Positions 26,801-38,800 of a stretch of 64,000 bases of DNA are shown here, piece by piece. Under the pieces are notes generated by a model that saw only the letters and a list, made by a program, of their open reading frames with translations, searched no databases and was not told the origin of the DNA. Source of the DNA: Apostichopus japonicus (lineage: Eukaryota; Echinodermata; Holothuroidea; Aspidochirotida; Stichopodidae); contig NC_092562.1 in NCBI RefSeq assembly GCF_037975245.1, forward strand, positions 27,911,554 to 27,975,553, written 5' to 3'. The position numbers and the translations under genes were made by a program. Within the stretch, counting starts at the first letter, position 1. Each line of letters opens with the position of its first letter.

Positions 26801-29800
26801 CGAGTGACCCGCTTACCTGTCTCCCCACAACATTCAGAAAGTAACGTTACGCTAATAAAAAACAAACACATGGGCGTGAGTTGCACACTTAAAACAGCCC
26901 CCAAACTCCCCCACCTATAAGAAAGGATACTTATCAGGTTGTAATAGGCTGTTGAAACGCTTAGCAATCCAATAGGATGTAAAGAAGGTAATAATCCAAT
27001 GTAATCCAGGCAGTTTTCAAAAGATTTGAATCCACTACGAAAACGCATGAGTAAACACTTTGGATGGTAGAATGAGAAGGAAGGGCATTGACCGGATAGG
27101 ACTGGTCACTGAGGGTGCACAGTGTTAAAAGATTACCAGGGCATACTAGACACGGTAGAATGAGGTGCTAATGTTGTGGGGAGACAGGTAAGCGGGGAAC
27201 GAAGTAAATATTACGAATACTGCTCTAAAATGGTTTGTAAACTTAGTTATAGATCGCAGTTTGTTGAACTGAATGGTGTTATAATTCTGATGAGCTCCAT
27301 GTTGAACATGGAGTTCCCCAGGGTTCCTGTCTCTAGAGGTCCTTTGTGTTTTATGCTATATACAGCCTCGCTATTTAAAGTCATTTCTACCTATTTTGAC
27401 ACAGGATTTGCCTATGCTGGTGATACTCAGTTGGTTTATAGCTTCAAACCTTGTAAAAAACAATACCACTGAGGCTGATGCTTTCAGCCTTATGGAGAAC
27501 TGTACATCTCTGACACATAAATTAAAACTTAAAGACTCCAAAACTGAATATATCATTTTTTGGTACCTCTGCCCAACTTATGTACATTGAAAACAGTTCA
27601 ATCAATGTTGGCGATACTTCTATATAGCTTCTTCCATCCCAGGTTTGTAACCTTGGCGTCATATTCGACATACATATGAAAATGGAACAACATATTGTTA
27701 CCAATGTTTGCAAAATTGGCTACTATTATATTTTCAATCTTAAGAAAATTAGAAAGCACATGTCATCCAAATCTATGAGTATTCTGGTACACGCGTTTAC
27801 ACACAGTCGTCTAGATTATTGCAATAGTTCGCTTTATGGTATTTCAAGTAATTTAGTTCATAAGCTCCAGCGTTTGCAAAACAGTGCTGCCAGATTGGTT
27901 GTTGACTGTTATGAGTTTGGCACCCCCCCCCCCTCTAGCAGTAATTGCGTTCCTTGCACTGGTTACCTGTCGAGTATAGGAATAAATTTAAAATATTACT
28001 TTTTGTTTACAAATGCATACATGGCTTGGCTCCTTCTTATCTATCCGAGCTTATTTCCTTTTCTGTCAACCCTCGTTATCAACTAAGATCTGGCAATAAC
28101 ATGCCTCTCACTGTACCTAGAACTAGGCTGAAAACCTATGGTGACCGTGCATTCTTGTCAGCTGGTCCTGTCTTGTGGAATGATTTACCTGTGTCTGTCA
28201 GGACGTCTCCTTCTCTCTCTCAGTTTAAGTCACAACTTAAGACTTATTATTTCAATCTTGCTCTTTCATTATTATCGTACAGCGCCATCAAATACTCTAT
28301 AGATTTTGGGGCATTTTAAGTTTATCTATTATTATGATTATTATTATTGTAATTCAATGTAATATTCAATGTAATTGGAGTCAATGTCATTGGCTATTCA
28401 CATGTCGACACATTCTTATCATTCACTCCGGGTCAAAGAGTCAACAGAGAAGTAACTGGAGGAATGAACACCAACGAATTTCGCTCTTATAGAGTGGCTT
28501 TTCGCTCTTATGGAGTGAAAAAAATGTAACTCTCGGTAAAGAGTGAATTGTTCACTCTATTGTTTTTAGAGTGTAGTTGGGCATGACACATACCCTTGGT
28601 TTATTAACTATTGAATGTTATATATTTGATAAAGCTCTATACACTATAGTCTATATAACTATGACAAATGTTTACTCATAGAAGTCCTCTCATACATGAA
28701 TCCATGTGACTATCTTTGTCATTATGTGCTTTAATACTGAGACTTTAAATTTACACTCTGAACAATAATGTAAAAGATGAATTATCCATCTTTCATTAGT
28801 ATTTTGTGGAATACTAATATTCTTTTCTCTTTCTTCTGCTCCCTCCAGGAAAAGCAGGCTTAAATGAGATGGTGTCAGTTTGTACCACCGATGTACAGAT
28901 GGGAAAGCCACTTGATTTCCCTTCTTATGGATGGGATAACGAGTACCCAGAAATTAATATTAGGTAAATGAAAATGAGTCATGGTTTACTTGGTGTATTA
29001 ACTTTGTTGATACTTCTTATAGATGGGATAATGAGTACCCAGAAATTAATATTAGATAAATGAAACATGAGTCATGGTTTACTTGGTGTATTAACTTAGT
29101 TGATACTTCTTATAGATGATATAACGAGTACCCAGAAATTAATATTAGGTAAATGAATCATGAGTCATGGTTTACTTGGTGTATTAACTTTGCTGATACT
29201 TCTTATAGATGATATAATGAGTACCCAGAAATTAATATTAGGTAAATGAATCATGAGTCATGGTTTACTTGGTGTATTAACTTTGCTGATACTTCTTATG
29301 GATGGGATAACGAGTACCCAGAAATTAATATTAGGTAAATGAATCATGAGTCATGGTTTACTTGGTGTATTAACTTTGCTGATACTTCTTATAGATGATA
29401 TAATGAGTACCCAGAAATTAATATTAGGTAAATGAATCATGAGTCATGGTTTACTTGGTGTATTAACTTTGCTGATACTTCTTATGGATGGGATAACGAG
29501 TACCCAGAAATTAATATTAGGTAAATGAATCATGAGTCATGGTTTACTTGGTGTATTAACTTTGTTGATACTTCTTATGGATGATATAATGAGTACCCAG
29601 AAATTAATATTAGGTAAATGAATCATGAGTCATGGTTCACATGGTGTATTAACTTTGCTGATACTTCTTATAGATGATATAATGAGTACCCAGAAATTAA
29701 TATTAGGTAAATGAATCATGAGTCATGGTTTACTTGGTGTATTAACTTTGTTGATACTTCTTATGGATGATATAATGAGTACCCAGAAATTAATATTAGG

Positions 29801-32800
29801 TAAATGAATCATGAGTCATGGTTCACATGGTGTATTAACTTTGCTGATACTTCTTATAGTTGATATAATGAGTACCCAGAAATTAATATTAGGTAAATGA
29901 ATCATGAGTCATGGTTCACATGGTGTATTAACTTTGCTGATACTTCTTATAGATGATATAATGAGTACCCAGAAATTAATATTAGGTAAATGAATCATGA
30001 GTCATGGTTCACATGGTGTATTAACTTTGCTGATACTTCTTATAGATGATATAATGAGTACCCAGAAATTAATATTAGGTAAATGAATCATGAGTCATGG
30101 TTTACTTGGTGTATTAACTTTGCTGATACTTCTTATAGATGATATAATGAGTACCCAGAAATTAATATTAGGTAAATGAATCATGAGTCATGGTTTACTT
30201 GGTGTATTAACTTTGCTGATACTTCTTATGGATGGGATAACGAGTACCCAGAAATTAATATTAGGTAAATGAATCATGAGTCATGGTTTACTTGGTGTAT
30301 TAACTTTGCTGATACTTCTTATAGATGATATAATGAGTACCCAGAAATTAATATTAGGTAAATGAATCATGAGTCATGGTTTACTTGGTGTATTAACTTT
30401 GCTGATACTTCTTATGGATGGGATAACGAGTACCCAGAAATTAATATTAGGTAAATGAATCATGAGTCATGGTTTACTTGGTGTATTAACTTTGCTGATA
30501 CTTCTTATGGATGGGATAACGAGTACCCAGAAATTAATATTAGGTAAATGAATCATGAGTCATGGTTTACTTGGTGTATTAACTTTGCTGATACTTCTTA
30601 TGGATGGGATAACGAGTACCCAGAAATTAATATTAGGTAAGTGAATCATGAGTCATGGTTTACTTGGTGTATTAACTTTGCTGATACTTCTTATAGATGA
30701 TATAATGAGTACCCAGAAATTAATATTAGGTAAATGAAACATGAGTCATGGTTTACTAGGTGTATTAACTTTGTTGATACTTCTTATAGATGATATAATG
30801 AGTACCCAGAAATTAATATTAGGTAAATGAATCATGAGTCATGGTTTACTTGGTGTATTAACTTTGCTGATACTTCTTATGGATGGGATAACGAGTACCC
30901 AGAAATTAATATTAGGTAAATGAATCATGAGTCATGGTTTACTTGGTGTATTAACTTTGCTGATACTTCTTATAGATGATATAATGAGTACCCAGAAATT
31001 AATATTAGGTAAATGAATCATGAGTCATGGTTTACTTGGTGTATTAACTTTGTTGATACTTCTTATAGATGGGATAACGAGTACCCAGAAATTAATATTA
31101 GGTAAATGAATCATGAGTCATGGTTTACTTGGTGTATTAACTTTGTTGATACTTCTTATAGATGGGATAACGAGTACCCAGAAATTAATATTAGGTAAAT
31201 GAATCGTGAGTCATGGTTTACTTGGTGTATTAACTTTGCTGATACTTCTTATAGATGGGATAATCGAGTATCAAAACATTTATGTCACAAACATGACCTA
31301 TGTGTCATGATTTCTGTCATATTTACTTGTGTTGAACTTGATACATCTTATGGATGGAATAATGAGTAACAATTTGGTCATTGCCTTGCAATTAAAATAT
31401 GTGTCAAGGTTTCTTGGTCAGTATAACTTAATTTGGTTAGCCTACTTATCATGCCCAGAAAATGCTATTTATGTGACCGAAATATGAGTTATGATATCAT
31501 TATGAAGATGAGTACCCAGAGATTAGTACCTGCATGCAGCAGTATAAATCTCCCCAAAATGTAAATTATCACCAAAGTAGTATTCAAACCGTTTTTTCTG
31601 CACTCATTCTCGACAGTGTTCCAGCCTTCGCGGCCTCAAAGTACCTCATCACAAATGCTGAGTTTTTGGAGTTTGTGAATGACGCTGGTTACCAGAATGA
31701 ATCTCTATGGACCACAGAAGGATGGCAGTGGAGAACATTCAGAGAAGCGGTCCACCCAACATTCTGGGTTTGTACTAACGGTGAGGGCCGCTGATTGAAA
31801 ATTAGATCTTATAATCTGCAGACCAGTACGGTCAGAAACAAAAGCTGCACTGAGCAGGAGCTGTCAATTCCACTACCGCAAGGATCAATCAATATATAGA
31901 CAAAACAGATGATCTCCGCTGACCAGAAGTGTCTATTTGTATTTGTATTTATGTTAGATCCTCCTGCAAGCAGGAACTCGCGAAGAAGCCTAATTGGCTT
32001 ATCAAAGCCACAAGCTGACCTAAGTCAGTCTCTTACATTCATATTTAATGTCCATGATTATGAATTGTCAATTGCCAACAACTCTGTAACTGGACGACAT
32101 ACATTAATCTTAATCTTGGAGTGACTCAAACCGGGGACCTTATGATTGGCACCGGCGTTAACCACTGAGCTAACACTCCACGACACTCCACTCCACATTT
32201 GTGTCAAATGCAGGAGCACAAAAGACTATGTCCTACGCAGCCTGGCTGCGGGATGCTGCAGCCCCCTCAGTGTCCGACACTTTGTAACAGTGCACATGAT
32301 TCAATTAAACATTGATTTAATTAAACCTTTAAGCTTTAAACAAATCAAATTTGAAATCTTTAAGCCAACCTAATTCTAGTCCTTCATGATACTGACTAGT
32401 ATATATTGCTAAGACCTCTGCGAGTGCTTCCATACTTGATCCACAGATTTTTAACGAGTGCGTTTTCAAAACACTTTTCATTTATGTTCACAATGGATGC
32501 TTCGTGGGGTGATTAGACCCTGCGATTGGTCAATCAACGATGAGGAAGTTACATAGACAATAGCAATTCACGTTGATGTCATAGTTATATGCACCCTTGT
32601 AACAGATGTGCTGTACTCTATGGTAAGAAACAAGATATGACATCATATATCATCTTGATCTGGGTTTCACAGTTGATCCAACGAACTTTCTCACCTGTTA
32701 TTTTGATCTAGAGCTTTCGGATCTGATTTAAGGATGATTAAGGTCTCAGGATCAGATCCTGAGTGTGAGAGGTTTCACACTCGGATGTTAATCTCGAATA

Positions 32801-35800
32801 GAGAATCAGATCCCCTGCAGGAGACTTAGTGTGCAAGTACTTTAAGATGACAAATTTCTTCCCTTCATTTTGACTAGAATGTTAATACAAACATGATGTC
32901 TTAATTATGTTACGTATAAATGTGCCTTTCTTTGTTTGATCGGTTGTTTGTTTAGCTCTTTATTCTTTACATGTCTTTTGTAGTTCTGGGTCTCACTTTA
33001 TACATCTTTTCATAGTCATATTAAAGAGCTGCCTTTTATTTGCAGGATGTAAGAGTGGATGTGGTGGACTCCTTTCAAGTTATTCTCATTGCCGAGTAGA
33101 CGTCAGCCAACGAGATAACAATTTGAGTGAAGAAGTCCAGACATACAGGTAGGTTGTCTTCCTACTAGTAAGGTCAGTTTGTAACACTACATTTGTTCAG
33201 TTGTAGGTTTCTGAATAATAAAACAAAATGACAATTAATTATGATTGATAAATGCGGGTGTTTCATCCTACAGTGTGAGCTAATTACCTGTAACATGACT
33301 GAAGGTGATGTAAAAAGATGAGTCATCACTTGTGAAACCTTTTGTTCGTTTGTGTGTTTGTGTAATTTCACTGCTCATGAAGGTAGTTGTATCAGTTTCT
33401 ATGGAGAACATACAGTACTTATTCAATATGACTCAATGGTGTGTTAATGACATTGATTCACATGTAAATGTGAAAAACTTTGGACATGGACTTCGACTAG
33501 AAACATGTTTCTTCGATCCCATATCAGACCAAGAAATGGGAGGTAATAAAGATCCCACATCAGATCAGAGCAATGGTGGGTATATAAAGAATGGCCCTAT
33601 ATTGGAACTAAGCGTGGGTAATGAAGGAAGACCAGACACAAGGCCATAGTTAAGCTCCAAACATGAACAAACTGCCCCCTATTCATAAATCACAAATATC
33701 AAAAATCTTTTACCTTCTTTGTATCTGTGTTGTGTACTACTACATATGTGCGAAGAGCTGACAGTCAATGGACTACAAATTTAGTCAATCTGTTCGACTA
33801 GCTTTAATGGAGTGCTTGAAATACCTGTCTTTAATATTTTCGCTATATTCTGCGATAGGTTTGAGATGTTTTCCTTCTTCTGTTATAATCACTAACCAGC
33901 TAGCACACCTACTGATAGCATCTTGCCTGCCTGCACTTAAAAGGGTTGAGAGATGTCATAAAAATACAGAATACTCAAATCCATCATTTTAAACTATCCC
34001 TTTTGGGGGGGGTTGGGGATTGCCAATACCAGTTTGGGTGAAAGCATCTTTGAATGTTCCATTGCATTTATGTTTCCTTATTACAATTATTAATATTTTA
34101 TTTATTATATTATTATTATGCAGCTCACACTTTGCTAAATTGTTCCCTAGCAAGTGATTGCCTCTGTAGCTTTAATGTCCTGTTTCTTACCCTTTTTTTG
34201 TACCCCACTATTTCTTTGGTTTGATGGAGTACTGTATGAACTGTTCTGTGATATTGGCGGTCCCTTTAATTGATCTTTTGTTCATAGACTAAGGACTGTT
34301 TGTGAACTAGTTGTGATGCCATGGACATGGCCAGTAGAGGTCAACCATCATGAAGCCAGAGCGTACTGTCGTTGGAAGGGTAAGGCCGTTAGACTCCTGA
34401 CAGAAGGGGAACACAATGCCATCAGAGACTTGCAGGTATATATAGCGTCACTACCCGTGCTTCCTCCCTCATTAAATATAAATCATTAATCATTTCATCT
34501 CATCAATTTTTAACTTTATACTGGTATTTGTCATTAGGCCTATACAGACATTACAGTCATATATGCACAGTGACAAATGTTTAACATTTGGAATTGTTTT
34601 AAAGTTTTCATTCCTTGATATCATTACTGGCATATGAATAGTAAACATATGTTCACTATCTCCTAAATAATTCCGAGTGATACAGGCTGGTAGTCAGTGT
34701 AATCCAGTCAATACAGGAGTGGTATGATCTCTATAATTAGCATTTGGGGGGGGGGGGTTGGGGGGGTACATCCTTGCAACAATATTCTGAAGAAGAGTTA
34801 ATTACAAGACATAAATGTAGTATGGGGTACAAACTTTCCCTGGTTGCATGGATTAAACAGTAGTCAACCTTGCTAAAAAATAAATAAATAAAACATATAT
34901 ATATTTAAAAAAATATTTAAAAAATAAAACCCTTGCTAAAATAAGATGCAACCAATGGGTTGTGACCAGTATTCAAGTTTCTTTTGTTGATTATGGGAAT
35001 TCTTATTATTATGTGTTAGTTACAAGCTCAATGCAATAGGGCGGCACACTGAAATACAACCAGCTTTTCAATGAATCCTCATAAATAGCAGGATATACAA
35101 AGACCCTGACAGTTCTGAGACCTCTGACTTGTTCAGTGATGTAGAAATTGTATGAAAATTAATGCTCTGAAGCACCTGGGGGTGCGGAGCATCCCTTGCC
35201 CCCCCCTCTACCCCCTCAGAGTATTGGTAATTCACTGATATCCTCGACTCCTTCTGTTTCATTCTTCTTTGTTTACAGCTGAGAAGAAAAGATACAAGTT
35301 GTGACCCTGTCTTCAGGAAAGAGTTGCATCAAAGAAGCAATCTAAATTTAGCATTTTGCACCAGCACCGTGAGTGTATTTAATGAAGATTTTATTCGGGC
35401 TTGAAAAGTCACAGTTTGAGCTCTTAGTTTTACCGGTTTATGTTGGTCGTCAGTGCAGTAAAGGCAAAGAAAATGGATAATAAAATTACCTTTGGCTTAA
35501 TAACTCGTACAGAAATATAACATGTGTAAAATTTAATTGAAGTTTGCTATTGTGATACACAAGTGTTGAAGACTGCGATAAACTTGTTTTGATCTAAAAT
35601 TGTAAAATATATCTTGTCAGAATTAAATCTTGAGCATGAATTTGTAGCCTCATCGACACCACCTACTTTATACTGTAAATGTTTTGCCTAAAACTTGCGC
35701 TAAAACTCCTGGTTATCATAAAAATTTCATATCAGTTGGCGGTTCTATTTTTGGTAGTATTGCTAAGTAACCAGTATTACTAGATGTCAGTCTCAGTACA

Positions 35801-38800
35801 TGCCAAATATTATAATTTAAAAATCTATTTGACAGGTACTAAATTCCCATCGAAAACAGAATATTGCCTTTATTAATCAAGTTTAATTTGCACCGACAAA
35901 GCTTCGTTACGCTTTCGGTGAGATATTAAGCAGGGTATAATTATAGAGCAATTTCATTTATAGCAAATAGGTCTGTTGGCTTGGAAAACTGAACTTAAAC
36001 TGATCAATTGAGTCCAGAGACCTAATATTTGCTGTAATAATCATAATAATTAACAGTTCTAATATAGTGCAACTTACAATAAAGTCTCGCCATGCTGTAC
36101 TTATTACCCTGGTCATTGGTAACTTGTCACACCTACACACCAAAGTGTGCACCACAGCCACGTGTCCCCTGGGGGATTTCCCATAGGGTGCAGCCACAAA
36201 CCGGCACACGCAACTATATTTACAAGTCACCTCGCAAGTCCGCATTTATACACCTGGGTGAAGAGAGACAATGGAGATAAAGTGCCTTGCCCAAGGACAC
36301 AATGCAATGATCTGGCCAGGGCTCGAACCTGTAATCCTTAGATCACAAGTCCACTGCCTTAACCACTTGACCACAACGCCCTCTGTAAGTGGGTCCATAA
36401 ACAGGGGGCAGCATGTTGAAAGCTGTGATTCCCTGATCGTTTTCAAACAAGACACAGGAAAAATATGCTGGTTAAGATATTGTGATCTAAATGGCCTTTT
36501 TTTAGTTTGTTGATGACAGTTATCACATAATTAACTTGAGGTATTAAATTTAGTAGTACAGAAGGCCAAAGTAAAGATCGTATAATCTATGCATAGATTT
36601 ATAGGTAATCAAAATTCAGTATTAATTGGAGTAATCGCAGTACATTTATTCGCTCCACTTGTGAACAATTCAAGCAGCCATGTTCTGGATCTTTGGCATT
36701 CTAGCAAATTGGGTAGAAGTTCTGCCAGCTAGTAAAGAACTTGCGTAATCAAGCCTACAGGAAATAAAATTGCTGCGTGAACAAGTATTTTAGTTGCAGA
36801 CTTATCAAGATATTTAAGAAGTTGACCCACTTGTCTAATATAATACATAGTAGACTTGTATATATTAGTAACTGTCTCATCCATAGCAAGGTAGTTATCG
36901 AAATAAACAGCAAGGTTGCGTACTACTGGAGTGCTATGTATAACTTCATCATCAATCCGGAGCGAAAGATTCTTAAATTCACATCCTTCCCTAGTCCGAC
37001 TGAAAACAATTACCTCTGCCATATCACCATTCAACTTCAATTTTTCTTTTGCACATCCACAATTTAACCCCATGAATACATAATTCCATCTCGGATATAG
37101 CGAATTCAAGATCAATTGGGTCAAAGGTCACATAGAGCTGAGTATCATCAGCATAAAATATAAAACAGTACAAATATTAAATATTATGTTTATTAAAATA
37201 AGGTACTTCATAATAACATCGATCTCTAGCTCATGGTTGATGCATCTACGATAGGTAGGCCTTGCCCTGTTTTAGCTTGTTTGTCGATTACTATCCAATC
37301 CTAGCACAGCAGTCCTTTATTAATAGCAGGAATTCCTCAATAGAGAAACATTGGTTGAACTAGCTAATTACAGGCCAGAGAGCTAACCCATAATCTCACC
37401 AAACCTATATAGAGTGACCAGTGTTGCAGGGTAGGCTGGGAGGGTACCATTGCACAGCCAAAGACTGAATAAGGCACACATGCCTGATAATAGTGCAAAG
37501 TTGTTGGCCGATATATTTTTTGTGGGCTGGAATTTAGTCCTTTGTGGACCCAATTTTGCACGCATGTTGAGAAATCCTGCTTAATGGGCAATGTAAGCAG
37601 TCCTGTTTTGTTGAGAAATATTAAAACAGTAAGCCAGTTCAAGTTTTATTTAATCATGCGCATAGTGTCATGATTTTATAAATATTCACGTGATATGAGA
37701 AATAGGAAGAAATATTTCATCTTCCTTTCAGTTTCATTTGGTTTGGGGGAAATATGGGATGACGAATAATGTATTCTTATTTTCATATTAACACACTTAA
37801 GGAAGAATAAAAACTTCAATAAGACGAGCATGCAAGTGATATAGTTGTTCCCTGGAGACAAATAGTTATATTTTTCTTCTCTTTTTCGTTGACATTACAG
37901 CCAGTGAATCACTACCCAGCAAACACAAAGGGCTTTCACGATGTGTTTGGCAATGTGTGGGAATGGATGGAAGATCACTTTAATGGTTTTCCTGGAATGA
38001 AGACAACTTTCTTATATGATGATTTTTCAACAGAATGTTTTGATGGAAAACATAACATTATCCTGGTATCTTTGCATAAGATTTTGTATTTTTACTCATG
38101 TTTTCATGTTATTGGTCAACAAAGTAGAGATGAGTGTCTGCATCGGTATAGGAAATATTTATGAACACATTGCATATCTAGCCAGTGAGAGAGAGGGTGG
38201 AGGGGGGGTGGGTGGTTACTGATAGCAGCTTTGAGAATTGCTGGTAAAGATTAAGATATTTTAATGGAGGGGAGGAGGGAGGGTTGGAGGAAGAGCAACT
38301 GTCTCTTAATTCGTACTGTCACTGGTTAAGATTAAGATATTTAATGGAGGGTTGGAGGAAGAGCAACTGTCTCTTAATTAGTACTGTCACTGGTTAAGAT
38401 TAAGATATTTAATGGAGGGTTGGAGGAAGAGCTACTGTCTCTTAATTTGTACTGTCACTGGTTAAGATTAAGATATTTAATGGAGGGAGGGTTGGAGGAA
38501 GAGCAACTGTCTCTTAAATCGTACTGTCACTGGTTAAGATTAAGATATTTAATGGAGGGTTGGAGGAAGAGCTACTGTCTCTTAATTTGTACTGTCACTG
38601 GTTAAGATTAAGATATTTAATGGAGGGAGGGTTGGAGGAAGAGCAACTGTCTCTTAAATCGTACTGTCACTGGTTAAGATTATGATATTTAATGGAGGGT
38701 TGGAGGAAGAGCTACTGTCTCTTAATTTGTACTGTCACTGGTTAAGATTAAGATATTTAATGGAGGGAGGGTTGGAGGAAGAGCAACTGTCTCTTAATTC

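Larger units (their letters stand above)
25625..28573. mobile_element. DNA transposon with CACTCTAAAAAC...GTTTTTAGAGTG ends, host of nested insertions
   Basis: 2949 bp between inverted ends CACTCTAAAAACAA and TTGTTTTTAGAGTG. Many subterminal AGAGTGAA / TTCACTCT motifs lie at both ends, as in CACTA-like non-autonomous elements. TA flanks both ends. The flanks at the left (TTTTATTA) and right (GTTGGGCAT) appear joined as TTTATTAGTTGGGCAT at 25561-25576, a neighbouring local duplicate that serves as an empty-site control and supports these borders. A LINE fragment sits inside, and a MITE sits inside the LINE. Confidence 0.8.

Noticed and set aside
26776-27048. 90-codon reverse frame
   Set aside because: Spans the LINE/MITE junction antisense to the reverse transcriptase.
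33332-33649. 105-codon frame in intron 33149-34287
   Set aside because: Partly plausible composition, but it contains a short internal duplication, has no family resemblance, and lies within an ovoA intron without splice support.
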